In this document: positions 18,630-28,053 of the stretch, in pieces
Layout of the letters: every line of letters begins with the position of its first letter
Position numbering within the stretch: the stretch's first letter is position 1
From: JAUIIK01 sp041390865
Lineage (GTDB): Bacteria; Chloroflexota; Chloroflexia; Thermomicrobiales; CFX8
Length of the DNA stretch: 64,000 nt
NCBI GenBank assembly: GCA_041390865.1
Contig: JAWKPC010000010.1
Span: 82,270 to 146,269 of the forward strand
Reading direction: 5' to 3'
Position numbers and translations under genes: made by a program
The notes under the pieces: generated by a model
Seen by the model: the letters and a program-made list of their open reading frames with translations, nothing else
What the model was told of the DNA's origin: nothing
The model's database searches: none

Positions 18630-18783
18630 TGGGCATGTCCTCTCTATAGCTCGTTATCTATTTCGATCGTCTATTAATCATCCTACACTCTGAGTATTCG
18701 GGAACTTCCCGGCTCAACGTGCGGCCTCGACTTCCCGGCTACGAGCCCGGTCGTCATGAGGAATTCGATGAAGAGGACACTCT

Positions 18784-19920
18784 ATGGTCGACGGTCCGGA
18801 AGGCCGGATACCACCAGCGCTGAAGCAGGCGCTGCCTATCTACTACGCTCTGCTCCTCGCGATCCTGACCGTTCTCGGGCTGATGATCCTCATCCGCCTT
18901 CAACATGTCCTGCTGATCCTCTTCGTCAGCATCCTCTTTGCTGCAACGCTGTCGCAACCCGCTGAATTCCTGACGCGATTCCGGATACCGCGGCTCGTCG
19001 CTGTCATCATGATCTACCTGTTCGCCGCAGGCGCGATCGTCCTGCTCGGCTGGCTCGTCGTCTTCCCGATTCTGACCGAGATTTCCGATCTCGGCACGGA
19101 GTTTCCGGAATACGCTGACCGGCTCGAAGGCGCGCGCAAGGCTTATGAAGAACTGAGCCAGCAATACCCGCAGCTCGAATCATTCGACCAGGAGTTCAGC
19201 GACATCGGCGAACGCATCTCGAACAGCGCCGGCGATATGTTGATTGGACTTCCGACTCGCATCGCGCGTTTGGCCTTCGACGCACTCAGCGTCTTCTTCA
19301 TCTCGATTCTGCTGGTCACGAACCGGGAGCGCATTCGCGATCTGACCCTGTCGATGATCCACCCTCACCACCGAGACCTCTGGCAAGATGTGCTGACCAA
19401 GATCTGGAACCGGCTCGGCTACTTCCTCCGGGCCAAAGCGATTGTGATGGTCATCGTCGGCGCCCTTGCCTACGTGGGTCTGCTATTTCTCGGTGTCCGG
19501 TTTCCATTCCTGCTTGCGGTAATCGTGGCGGCGGGCCAGATTATCCCTCGCATCGGCCCGTGGTTCGCGCGTATTCCGCTCCTGGGAATAGCAGCCCTCG
19601 ATGGTTTGAACATGGTGATCTACGTATCGGTCCTGTCGGTATTCATCGAGAATCTGAAGGGCTACATCATCGCGCCGATCATCGAAGGCGATCAGCTCAA
19701 TATCCACCCGCTGCTTGTCTTCATTTCCGTGCTCATCGGGGGGTCCCTGCTCGGGATCGGCGGCGCGTTCATCGCCGTTCCGGCGGCCGCGGCCGTACAG
19801 GTTGTCTTCGAAGAAGTCGTCGTACCCTGGCGTACGGGCCACTTCGACATGCACGAAGACGGCGAACCAGCCGGCGCTATCGGCGTGGACGAGCCGGCGT
19901 CTGGCACCCCGTCCGAATAG
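18784..19920 (+). CDS. AI-2E / PerM family membrane transporter
   Basis: The 378-residue integral membrane protein has the AI-2E family pattern. Two N-terminal helices follow a short cytosolic tail, a third helix ends in LGWLVVFPIL, and a soluble amphipathic region follows (EFPEYADRLEGARKAYEELS). Several C-terminal helices come next, including GAFIAVPAAAAVQVVFEE. The family includes TqsA, first linked to autoinducer-2 export, and Na+/H+ antiporter-like members; the cargo cannot be read from sequence. The C-terminal tail is acidic. It is a single gene, 174 nt ahead of the topoisomerase gene on the same strand, and 155 nt from the divergent Ddn gene. Confidence 0.85.
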   Translation: MVDGPEGRIPPALKQALPIYYALLLAILTVLGLMILIRLQHVLLILFVSILFAATLSQPAEFLTRFRIPRLVAVIMIYLFAAGAIVLLGWLVVFPILTEISDLGTEFPEYADRLEGARKAYEELSQQYPQLESFDQEFSDIGERISNSAGDMLIGLPTRIARLAFDALSVFFISILLVTNRERIRDLTLSMIHPHHRDLWQDVLTKIWNRLGYFLRAKAIVMVIVGALAYVGLLFLGVRFPFLLAVIVAAGQIIPRIGPWFARIPLLGIAALDGLNMVIYVSVLSVFIENLKGYIIAPIIEGDQLNIHPLLVFISVLIGGSLLGIGGAFIAVPAAAAVQVVFEEVVVPWRTGHFDMHEDGEPAGAIGVDEPASGTPSE

Positions 19921-20093
19921 CCGCGAGACTACTCGCCACAGTTGTATCCAGAAACATATCGTTCGCCGGTAACGGAGTGTCTGGTTTCGCAGAGAGCGCC
20001 CCGGTATCGTCGGACGCATAGAGATCGGACGGCCTGAAAGATGGGCTTCAGCCGGGAATGCCTGACGGATACCAGAACAGAGAATAGTCATCT

Positions 20094-21173
20094 ATGGCTG
20101 CTGCAGTAGACAGTGAAATCAAGGAAATCGCGGATGCCGCGAATCTTCGTTACGTGTCCGACGACGAACCGGGCTTCACCCGCCGGCGAGCGGGACGCGG
20201 CTTCAGCTACAAGCATCCGGACGGGTCGACAGTTCGAGACTCGGCTATCCGCGAGCGTATCGAGGAGCTGGCGATTCCCCCCGCCTGGACCGATGTCTGG
20301 ATCTGCAGGACAGACTCCGGACACATTCAGGCAACCGGGCGCGACGACCGGGATCGTAAACAGTACATCTACCATGAACGATGGCGAGAGCTGCGAGATG
20401 CTCACAAGTACGACAATCTCGTCATCTTCGCCGAGTCGCTGCCGGCTATACGGGAACGAACGGACCACGATCTCAGGAAACATGGGCTACCGAGAGAGAA
20501 ACTGCTGGCTGGCGTCGTACGCCTTCTCGAAGCGACGCTAATCCGCATCGGAAATCAGGAGTACGCAAAGGTGAACAAATCGTTCGGCCTCACGACCCTC
20601 CGGGCGAAACACGTCGAAGTCGAAGGAACGCGCATCCACTTTCACTTCAACGGCAAAGGCGGCAAAGAACACGACATCGAGCTTGCCGACCGGCGGCTGG
20701 CGAGGTTGGTCGAACGGTGCGTCGAGATACCGGGCTATGAAATCTTCCGCTACCTCGACGAGGACGAAACCCCGCACACGATCGAGTCAGCCGACGTCAA
20801 TGCCTATCTGCGCGATATCACCGGCGAGGACCTGACCGCCAAAGACTTCCGAACCTGGGGCGGTACGCTCCTGGGCGCGGAGGAACTGGCCTCGAAACCT
20901 GCGCCGGAGACCGAAAAGGAAGCAGCGGCGACGATCAACGAGGCAATCAAGATCGTTGCCGCGAGACTCGGCAACACACCGACCATCTGCAGGAAATGCT
21001 ACGTCCATCCCGGTATTCTCGATGCCTATCAAGACGGGGCATTGCAGAAGGCATTCTCGAAATCATCGAACGGCTCCAGCACTCGAAACGAATACGCGCT
21101 CACGGCGAACGAGCTAGCGACGCTGTCTATCGTCAGAGATCGCCCGGCCATTGATCTAACCGGTTCGTGCTAG
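20094..21173 (+). CDS. DNA topoisomerase IB (poxvirus-like)
   Basis: The 359-residue enzyme carries a small N-terminal DNA-binding domain (about 15-100, with GFSYKHPDGSTV and IPPAWTDVWI) and the tyrosine-recombinase-like catalytic domain. The catalytic set is visible: R170 in TTLR, K188 in NGKGGKEH, R253 in FRTWGGT and the nucleophile Y303 in CRKCYVHPGIL. Type IB enzymes nick one strand through a 3'-phosphotyrosyl link and relax supercoils of either sign without ATP. They are scattered in bacteria and were probably spread by transfer. I see no clear ribosome site before the ATG, so the start is less certain. Its gene neighbours give no functional hint. Confidence 0.92.
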   Translation: MAAAVDSEIKEIADAANLRYVSDDEPGFTRRRAGRGFSYKHPDGSTVRDSAIRERIEELAIPPAWTDVWICRTDSGHIQATGRDDRDRKQYIYHERWRELRDAHKYDNLVIFAESLPAIRERTDHDLRKHGLPREKLLAGVVRLLEATLIRIGNQEYAKVNKSFGLTTLRAKHVEVEGTRIHFHFNGKGGKEHDIELADRRLARLVERCVEIPGYEIFRYLDEDETPHTIESADVNAYLRDITGEDLTAKDFRTWGGTLLGAEELASKPAPETEKEAAATINEAIKIVAARLGNTPTICRKCYVHPGILDAYQDGALQKAFSKSSNGSSTRNEYALTANELATLSIVRDRPAIDLTGSC

Positions 21174-21232
21174 CCGCCTGATCGCCTCCGACGCTCATCG
21201 TATGGGCAGCCAAGAGAAAGCGAGGAAATACC

Positions 21233-22258
21233 ATGCCGCGCATCCCCGGCAAGCTGGCGCTGCTCGCAACCGGAACGCTGGCGGCCGCTATCCTGATCCG
21301 CCTGCGCCGCGAACGAACGGGCTTGAGCTTCGACCGGAAGGTGGTCCTCATCACGGGCGGGTCTCGCGGTCTTGGCCTCGCGCTGGCTGAGGAGATCGCG
21401 AAATCGGGAGCAAGGCTGGCAATCTGCGCTCGCGACGCTGGTGAGCTATCAGAGGCAGAAGCGCGGCTGAAGCGGTTGGGCGCCGAGGTGCTGGCTAAGC
21501 CGTGCGACGTCAGCGACGAAGATGCCATGTACCGGTTCGTGAACGATGTCGAGCAGCACTTCGGGAGGATCGACATCCTGATCAACAACGCCGGGATCAT
21601 CATGGTCGGGCCGGCCCGGACGTTCACCGCCGAGGATCTTCGCCGCTCGATGGATACGATCTACTGGGGAGCCGTCTTTCCAACGCTGGCCGTGCTTCCG
21701 GGCATGACCGGGCGGGGAGCCGGGAGCATCGTCAACATCACGTCGATCGGTGGATACCTGAGCGTTCCCCATCTGCTGCCGTACTCAGCCGCAAAGTTCG
21801 CCCTGGCAGGTTTCTCGGTGGGCCTGAGCGCAGAACTGAGCGGCACCGGCGTCAATGTCACGACGGTTGTACCGGACGTCATGCGAACGGGCTCGTATCG
21901 CCACGCCCGCTTCAAAGGTCAGCACCAGAAGGAGTACGGCTGGTTCGCAACTGGCGCCAGCCTACCCCTGTCGTCGATCTCCGTCCCGCACGCTGTGAGA
22001 ACTATCCTCAGCGCTGTCCGCCGGGGCGATGCCGTGGCCCTGGTCGGCTGGAAGAGCCAACTGGCCGCTCGGCTGCATGGCCTCTTTCCGGACAAGGTGG
22101 TCAAGGCGCTCGGGCTCGCCAACCGGCTGCTGCCCGACCAGCCGCCGGACGACGGCCAGGAACTTCCCGGGCACGCCTGCGAGTCACCGGTCACCCGGTC
22201 GTTCCTCACCGAGCTCGGGCGTCGCGCCGGACACCGTTACAACGAGTACCGCAGCTAG
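21233..22258 (+). CDS. Membrane-anchored short-chain dehydrogenase/reductase
   Basis: The 341-residue SDR has an N-terminal hydrophobic stretch (LALLATGTLAAAILIRL, residues 8-24) ahead of the Rossmann domain, suggesting membrane anchoring. The cofactor loop TGGSRGLG begins at residue 41. NNAG follows, the catalytic Ser sits in NITSIGG and the catalytic pair in YSAAK. R and D residues after strand 2 (ICARD) suggest NADP(H) preference. The roughly 100-residue tail after the core is longer than in minimal SDRs. Substrate cannot be assigned. It starts 59 nt after the topoisomerase stop. Its own stop shares the bases CTAG with the stop of the convergent permease gene. Confidence 0.85.
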   Translation: MPRIPGKLALLATGTLAAAILIRLRRERTGLSFDRKVVLITGGSRGLGLALAEEIAKSGARLAICARDAGELSEAEARLKRLGAEVLAKPCDVSDEDAMYRFVNDVEQHFGRIDILINNAGIIMVGPARTFTAEDLRRSMDTIYWGAVFPTLAVLPGMTGRGAGSIVNITSIGGYLSVPHLLPYSAAKFALAGFSVGLSAELSGTGVNVTTVVPDVMRTGSYRHARFKGQHQKEYGWFATGASLPLSSISVPHAVRTILSAVRRGDAVALVGWKSQLAARLHGLFPDKVVKALGLANRLLPDQPPDDGQELPGHACESPVTRSFLTELGRRAGHRYNEYRS

Positions 22259-23175
22259 CTCCCCCGCGTTCTCGGATCGAAGTAGTCGCGCAATCCATCG
22301 CCAAGCAGGTTGAATCCCACAACAGTCAGCATCAGAGCGATGCCCGGGAACGTGAAATACCACCACGCCACCCGGAAGTAAGAGCGGGAATTGGTGATCA
22401 TCGTGCCCCACTCCGGCGTCGGCGGCTGCGCGCCAAGGCCAACGAACGACAGGCTCGATGTCGCCAGGACCGCGAAGCCGACGTCGATCGTTCCCTGGAT
22501 GATGATCGGAGCGAGCGAGTTCGGCAGGATATGCCGCAACACCAGCCTCGGAGTTGACACACCCAGCGCCCGCCCCGCCTCTATGTAATCCTGCTCTTTG
22601 ATCGACAGGATCTGTCCGCGAACGAGCCGCGCGTACCAGGGCCAGTAGACAGCGGTCAGCGCGATGACCGTGTTCCGCAGATTCGGCCCGAGCGCCGCCG
22701 CGATAGCCATCGCCAGAATGATTGCCGGGAACGCAAGGAAGATATCGGTCAGGCGCATCAACAGCTCATCGATCAGCCCGCCGGCATATCCGGCGACCAC
22801 CCCAACGAGCGTCCCGACCGGTATCGCGATGACGAGGATCAGTACGGCGATGCCCAACGAATACCGGGCGCCCGACATGACTCTGCTCAGGATATCGCGG
22901 CCGATTTCGTCCGTGCCGAAAGGATGGTCGATCGAGGGTGCGAGAAGGCGGTCAGATGCACTTGTCGCCAGAGGATCATGCGGCGCGATCAGCTCTCCGG
23001 CGATGCAGAGGATCAGGAAGACACCGATGACGGCGAGTGCAACAACGTTCAGCGGGCTTTCACTCGAAAAACGCCGGAAGAAGTATCTGAGCCCGGAGCG
23101 GTTGGCCCGCGTGCGCTCAGTTCCTGCCTGTTCGAGCTGATCGGGAACGGCGACGGTTTTGGTTGTACTGGTCAT
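22255..23175 (-). CDS. dppC: ABC transporter permease, DppC/OppC type
   Basis: The 306-residue inner-membrane protein has the DppC layout: a cytosolic N-tail, TM1 (VVALAVIGVFLILCIAGE), the motif HPFGTDEIGRDILSR, five further helices, and the ATPase-contact loop EAGRALGVSTPRLVLRHILPN. It pairs with the upstream dppB product to form the channel of a peptide/nickel-type importer. I place the start at ATG 23175. A longer frame upstream only overlaps dppB. In the intended reading, the dppB TGA overlaps this ATG as ATGA, typical translational coupling. No ATPase (DppD/F) gene follows, because the convergent SDR gene begins at the stop. The transporter must therefore borrow ATPases and binding protein from elsewhere. 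Confidence 0.92.
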   Translation of the reverse strand: MTSTTKTVAVPDQLEQAGTERTRANRSGLRYFFRRFSSESPLNVVALAVIGVFLILCIAGELIAPHDPLATSASDRLLAPSIDHPFGTDEIGRDILSRVMSGARYSLGIAVLILVIAIPVGTLVGVVAGYAGGLIDELLMRLTDIFLAFPAIILAMAIAAALGPNLRNTVIALTAVYWPWYARLVRGQILSIKEQDYIEAGRALGVSTPRLVLRHILPNSLAPIIIQGTIDVGFAVLATSSLSFVGLGAQPPTPEWGTMITNSRSYFRVAWWYFTFPGIALMLTVVGFNLLGDGLRDYFDPRTRGS

Positions 23176-24181
23176 GACACGCGAATCCTTGATCCAGGAA
23201 CATGTAGGAAACATCTACCAGGAGATTGACGAAGACATACCCTGCGCCGATGATCAGGGTCACCGATATCAGGGAGTTCGGGTCCTGATTGCGAATCGAG
23301 TCGTATGCGTAGCGTCCGATGCCGGGCCAGGAGAAGATGATCTCGACCAGGAGCGTTCCCGCCAGCAGCAATCCGAGCTGAAGGCCGATGACGGTCAGGG
23401 CCGGCAGCGCAGCGTTCTGGATCGCGTGGCGGACGATGACCGTGTTCTGCCGTAATCCCTTTGCCCGAGCAGTGCGGATGTAGTCCTGCCCGAGCACTTC
23501 AAGCATCCCGGACCGTATCATGCGGGTGATCGGGGCCAGCGAGATGAACCCGAGCGTGAAGACCGGCAGCGCCAGGTGCTCGATCGACGTCCAGAATGTC
23601 CCGAAGTTGAGCGTCAACAGCGAGTCGATCGTGTAGAAGGTCGTGATCGTGCGGGGCGGATCGGTTCCGATCGGTAACCGCTGTCCGTCCGGGAACCATC
23701 CCAGTCTGGCGAAGAAGAAGAACTGGATGACGATGGCTAGCCAGAAGGATGGGACCGACAGCCCGAGCACGGAGACGACTCTGCCAAAGGCGTCGATGAC
23801 CGAGTCTTTCTTGACCGCCGACAGGACGCCGAGCGGGAGCCCGAACACCAGCGCGAAGAGCAGCGACAGGACGGCAAGTTCAAGCGTCGCCGGCAGGTAA
23901 CGCCGCAGATCTTCGGAAACCGGCCGCCGGGTGACGATGGACGTGCCGAAATCGAATCGGACAATGCCCTTCATATAGGTCATGTACTGGTTCAGAACCG
24001 GCTCGTCGAGCCCGTACTGCTCCTTGATCTTCTCGACGGCTTCCGGGCTGGCGCGTGGGCCAGCGATGTTCCGGGCAGGATTGCTCGGTACCAGGCGCAT
24101 GAGCGAAAAGGTGATGGCAGAAAGTGCGATAAGCACAAATACCAGAAAGAAGAGCCTACGGACGATCAATCCTACGACCAT
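23172..24181 (-). CDS. dppB: ABC transporter permease, DppB/OppB type, with 3'-end frameshift
   Basis: The product starts with a helix (RRLFFLVFVLIALSAITFSL), followed by the family blocks RLVPSNPA and YGLDEPVLNQY, the periplasmic loop, and the conserved TARAKGLRQNTVIVRHAIQNA that contacts the ATPase. As written, translation leaves the family pattern after SYMFLD and runs into dppC, stopping at 23117. If one G is added at 23190-23191, the end becomes FLDPRIRVS followed by TGA at 23172. That is the near-universal DppB terminus, and it overlaps the dppC ATG. I therefore give 23172 as the true end and regard the shift as a one-base loss. The ATG at 24181 is the annotated start. Confidence 0.88.
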
Positions 24182-24274
24182 GCGGATTACCCACTCCCTG
24201 CGCGGTCGGGCATACTACCCCGGCGCGCGTCCCCCGAAACGGATCCGACTCACATGAGTTAGAACGTTCCGTGG

Positions 24275-24280
24275 ATTATA
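24275..24280 (-). promoter_or_regulatory. Possible -10 element of the dppBC transcript
   Basis: A consensus TATAAT on the minus strand lies about 94 nt upstream of the dppB ATG in the divergent gap. The best -35 match (TTCACA) needs a 19-base spacer, so only the -10 is suggested. Confidence 0.35.
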
Positions 24281-24390
24281 GATCACATCGCTGCTACCTT
24301 GTGAACGTTGACGCGCTTCGGCCAGATGGCGGCGGGCATGCTCACGCGCCGTCCTTGACAAGCCGAACCATAAAAGGCTTCCTTCTAGCG

Positions 24391-25671
24391 ATGAACTGGC
24401 AACTTGGTCTCGGCCGGCAAAATGGACTTGCGTTCTGGGGGCTGCTCTTCATAGAGGGGTCCTTTGGTGCATTCTTCCCGATCTGGCCGATCTACATCGA
24501 AGAGCTCGGCGCGCCGATCGCGATCGTCGGTTCGCTGCTCGCCCTGAGCGGGATCTTCAGGCTCTTCGTCCTCCTGCCGACGGCGCGAATCGCCGCGGCA
24601 ATAGGCAGCCGCCGCTTGCTGCTGAGCTCGCGGGTCATCTCGGCCATCGGCATCGGCAGCGCGGCGATCGCCCCGAGCTGGCCCTGGCTCGTTCCGGTCA
24701 TGATGGGTTCTGCCGTCGGATCGATGGCTTTCCCGCTGATCCTGGCCCATATCAGCGCCAACGCACGGGAGGGCGATCGGGTCAGAGCGTTCTCGATCAT
24801 CGTCACGATCGGGCCATCGATCGCGCTCCTGATCGCGCCGCTCATCTCCAGCGCACTGATCGAAATCTTCAGTCTGCGCGCGCCGTTTCTGCTCTCGGCC
24901 GTGTTCAGTCTCATCTCGGTCGCGATTCTGTCTCGCATCTCGGAGAGCGACGAGGAAGTCGAGGAGGAGCTGCCGGACGGCCAGCCGGCCCGCGGTTATC
25001 GCGCGGTACTCCGGAATATCCCGGTCCGGAATCTGCTGTTGCTCAAACTCTTTACGATCTTCGCTCTGAGCCTCGGCACGCAGCTGATACCGAACTACCT
25101 CCGCGACGTCGGCAACTACACCGACGCGAGGATCTCCCTCTTCTCGGCCTTCTCGGCCATCGGGACGATCGGCTTCGGCACGCTCGTCGTCCGCAACCGC
25201 CGCTTCAGCGACACCCCACTGCTCGGGGCGGCGCTCGCCGTTCTTCTGGTCAGCGTCGGGTACATTCTTTTTCTCACTCCGGAAGTCATGGCATTAGTCA
25301 TCATCGCGTTTCTCTTTCGCGGCGGGATGTTCGCGTCAATCTCCCTCTTTTCAGCCGTCCTTGGCGAGCTCGCGTCCCCCCGGGACCGCGAGCACATCTT
25401 CACCCTCAGCGAACTGGTTATCGTTGCCGGATTCTCGACCGCCCCGCTGGTTGCCGGTGTGCTCTACGGATTCGAACCGTCCCTGCCGTTGATCGTCTCG
25501 GCCGTCGCCGGCGTGCCGGTCATCGCCCTGCTGCTGAGGCTCAGCTTCGCCCGGCGAAGGGACGACGGCGACCCGCCATCGACTGGAGAAGTCGTGCTCG
25601 CGGCCGACCTGGACTCGCAATCGGTACCGGTCCATTCGAATGCTGGAAGCTATTCGGACGATCCACCGTAG
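24391..25671 (+). CDS. Major facilitator superfamily transporter
   Basis: This is a 12-helix MFS protein of 426 residues. The first helix contains NGLAFWGLLFIEGSFGAFFPIWPIY in outline. A basic loop (ARIAAAIGSRRLLLSSR) replaces the usual motif A, and a charged central loop (ISESDEEVEEELPDGQPARG) splits the two six-helix halves. The C-tail is hydrophilic. Cargo is not predictable; proton-driven drug or metabolite export is common for this layout. The ATG at 24391 has AAAAGG upstream; an earlier in-frame ATG adds 40 unlikely residues. It ends 12 nt before a serine hydrolase gene with a strong ribosome site, so the genes at 24.4-28.8 kb look like one operon. Confidence 0.85.
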   Translation: MNWQLGLGRQNGLAFWGLLFIEGSFGAFFPIWPIYIEELGAPIAIVGSLLALSGIFRLFVLLPTARIAAAIGSRRLLLSSRVISAIGIGSAAIAPSWPWLVPVMMGSAVGSMAFPLILAHISANAREGDRVRAFSIIVTIGPSIALLIAPLISSALIEIFSLRAPFLLSAVFSLISVAILSRISESDEEVEEELPDGQPARGYRAVLRNIPVRNLLLLKLFTIFALSLGTQLIPNYLRDVGNYTDARISLFSAFSAIGTIGFGTLVVRNRRFSDTPLLGAALAVLLVSVGYILFLTPEVMALVIIAFLFRGGMFASISLFSAVLGELASPRDREHIFTLSELVIVAGFSTAPLVAGVLYGFEPSLPLIVSAVAGVPVIALLLRLSFARRRDDGDPPSTGEVVLAADLDSQSVPVHSNAGSYSDDPP

Positions 25672-25683
25672 GAGGACGAAACG

Positions 25684-27318
25684 ATGCCCGATTTGACCGA
25701 AGCAATGCACAGGATTGACGCGGCAGTCGAGAGCCGCATGGAGCAGGATGGCATTCCCGGGCTGTCGCTCAGCATTACCGGCCGGGATAGATCGCTCTAC
25801 GACCGAGCGTATGGTTTCGCAACGATAGAGAGCCGGATGCCGGTCGAGACAAGCCAACTTTTCGAGTTCGGATCGATCGGGAAGTCTTTCACCTGCATCC
25901 TGCTCCTCCAGCTACAAGAAGAGGGGCGACTGGATATTCATGAGCCAGTCGCGAGTTACCTGCCGTGGTTCGAGGTCCAATCTGAGTTCGAGCAGGTCAC
26001 CCTGCACCACCTGATGACCCACACGGCGGGCATCATCAACGGAACCGATTTCCCGGCCGACTCCCGGTTTGAGGTCTGGTCCCTCCGGGACACGAAGGCG
26101 ACGAATCCTCCCGGGAAGCACTTCCACTATTCCAATGTCGGCTATAAGGCGCTCGGCCTCGTGCTCCAGGCAGTCAACGGACAGCCGTACAGCCGATTGG
26201 TCCGCGAGCGGATCCTCGACCCACTAGAGATGAACGATACCGATCCCTCGATCACTCATGGGACGCGCAAACGGCTCGTAACCGGATACCGGCCCTTCTA
26301 CGATGACCGGCCATACCAGGCCGGTCAGGGGCCCGTTCCTGCCACCTGGCTAGAGACGGATACGGCAGATGGTTGCATCGCCGGGACGGCATCGGACCTC
26401 GCTCGCTACCTGCGGATGCTCATGAACGGCGGAGATGGGCCGAACGGTCGGATCCTGTCCCCAGAAAGCTTTGCAGCGATGACAGCCCGACACGCGCCGC
26501 TCGCGGCCGCGGATCTTGGCCTGGAAAGCATGGACGGCGGCGGTTATGGCTACGGCCTCTACTCGTTCAGCAGTGATGGACGCGACTACATCGGCCACTC
26601 GGGCGGCATGGTCGGGTACTACGCGCACATGGCGGCCGACCTGACGACAGGCGTCGGAGCGGTCACGACGATCAACGGACCGGGGAGCCAGCGGCCGATC
26701 GTCGATTACGCCATCGACGTTGTCAGGGCTGCGCTTACAGGCGAGTCGTTGCCGGACCTCCCGAAGGCGAGCGACCCGCTCGCGGGCAGCGACGCGGCCG
26801 CCTATGCCGGCACATTCCGCTCACCCGATGGCTCGATCAGGATCACCGCCGACGGCGACGAATTACGGATTGTGGCGCCCGAAGGCAGCGCCCCGCTCGA
26901 ACTGCGAGGAAAGGACGCGTTCCTCGCGCTCGACGCCGCCTTCGACCCCTATCTGCTGAACTTCGAACGCGACTCCAACGGCACAATCGTCGCTGCTCGC
27001 CACGGAAGCCGAAGCTGGAGCCTGGATGGCCGCATGTCGCCCGACGGCGGCCACCCTGAAATCTGGACAGCCTATCCCGGCCACTACCGGTCACACAATC
27101 CCTGGCAAACGAACTTCAGAATCATCTTGAGGGCTGGGAATCTCTTCATCGTTTCACCCTGGGGCAGTGAAGAACCGCTAACGGACAGGGGCGATGGTGT
27201 TTTCCGGATTGGCGACGAGCAGTCCCCGGAGTTCATCCGCTTTGACACGATCGTGAATGGCGAAGCCTGGCGAGCAGAGATGAGCGGTTGCGACTACTAT
27301 CGCTTCTTTACTCCGTAG
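25684..27318 (+). CDS. Serine hydrolase, class C beta-lactamase / DD-peptidase fold
   Basis: The 544-residue protein has the active-site triad of the serine penicillin-recognising fold: S-I-G-K in FEFGSIGKSFT, Y-S-N in FHYSNVGYKALG, and HSGG in YIGHSGGMVGYY. The catalytic domain covers about residues 10-350. The remaining 190 residues form a beta-rich C-terminal extension with MSPDGGHPEIWTAYPGHYR. There is no signal peptide, so it probably acts in the cytosol as an esterase, amidase or D-aminopeptidase rather than as a drug-resistance enzyme (inference). GGAGGACG precedes the ATG. It sits between an MFS transporter and a cyclase-family enzyme, suggesting processing of an imported or exported small molecule. 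Confidence 0.85.
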   Translation: MPDLTEAMHRIDAAVESRMEQDGIPGLSLSITGRDRSLYDRAYGFATIESRMPVETSQLFEFGSIGKSFTCILLLQLQEEGRLDIHEPVASYLPWFEVQSEFEQVTLHHLMTHTAGIINGTDFPADSRFEVWSLRDTKATNPPGKHFHYSNVGYKALGLVLQAVNGQPYSRLVRERILDPLEMNDTDPSITHGTRKRLVTGYRPFYDDRPYQAGQGPVPATWLETDTADGCIAGTASDLARYLRMLMNGGDGPNGRILSPESFAAMTARHAPLAAADLGLESMDGGGYGYGLYSFSSDGRDYIGHSGGMVGYYAHMAADLTTGVGAVTTINGPGSQRPIVDYAIDVVRAALTGESLPDLPKASDPLAGSDAAAYAGTFRSPDGSIRITADGDELRIVAPEGSAPLELRGKDAFLALDAAFDPYLLNFERDSNGTIVAARHGSRSWSLDGRMSPDGGHPEIWTAYPGHYRSHNPWQTNFRIILRAGNLFIVSPWGSEEPLTDRGDGVFRIGDEQSPEFIRFDTIVNGEAWRAEMSGCDYYRFFTP

Positions 27319-27357
27319 CGCCGCCAGGTGGTGCGATTCGCGACGAAAGGTGTCAAC

Positions 27358-28050
27358 GTGCGTCTAATCGATCTCTCTCGCGAGATATCTCATCGTGAAC
27401 CCTCGAATCCGGGCGCGATTCCGCCGCAGGTGTGGGAGTGGCGATCGCACGAGGAGACGGCGTCGTTTCACAACAGCCCCCACTCATCAGCCAACCGCCT
27501 GCTGATACTTCCCGACCACTCGTCTACCCACGTCGATGCGCCGCTGCATTTCGATGCCGACCCGGACGCGCCGGACATCGCGGCGATGCCGCTCGAGCGT
27601 TTCTACGGCCCGGCGATCTGTATCGATGTCTCCCGAACCGAAAAGCCGGGCTGGATCGACGTTGCCGATCTCGAGCGCGGGATCGCGAAGGATCAACTCG
27701 ATATCTTGGCCGTCGAGATCGTGCTGCTCTATTCCGGCCACTACGCCCGGACCTATCCGCGACCGGAATTTTTCAACGAGTATCCCGGCCTCACGGTTGA
27801 TGCCGCACGTTGGCTACACGAGCATGGCGTGCGAAACTTCGGCGTTGAAGGACCGAATCCCGGCCATCCGGAAGATCGAGATTTCTGGGTCCATGTCGTC
27901 TGTCAGGAAACCGGCATGATACACATGGAGGGCCTCGCAATTCCGGCCGAGCTTGCCGGTCAACGATTCACCTTCATCGGGTTTCCACTCAAGATCCGGA
28001 ACGGTTCCGGATCGCCGATTCGTGCGGTCGCCGTCATCGAGGAAAGCTAG
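27358..28050 (+). CDS. Cyclase / kynurenine-formamidase-like family protein
   Basis: The 230-residue metal-dependent hydrolase has the family signature in the form HSSTHVDAPLHFD, where the histidines and Asp bind metal, and the late His in PGHPED. The N-terminus MRLIDLSREISHREP is typical. Known members hydrolyse N-formylkynurenine, isatin or cyclic amides; which of these applies is not visible. I choose GTG at 27358 because AAAGG lies 7 nt before it and the protein then starts at the conserved strand; GTG at 27328 is an alternative. Only 3 nt separate its stop from the membrane-protein gene, and 39 nt from the serine hydrolase. Confidence 0.82.
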   Translation: MRLIDLSREISHREPSNPGAIPPQVWEWRSHEETASFHNSPHSSANRLLILPDHSSTHVDAPLHFDADPDAPDIAAMPLERFYGPAICIDVSRTEKPGWIDVADLERGIAKDQLDILAVEIVLLYSGHYARTYPRPEFFNEYPGLTVDAARWLHEHGVRNFGVEGPNPGHPEDRDFWVHVVCQETGMIHMEGLAIPAELAGQRFTFIGFPLKIRNGSGSPIRAVAVIEES

Positions 28051-28053
28051 GGT

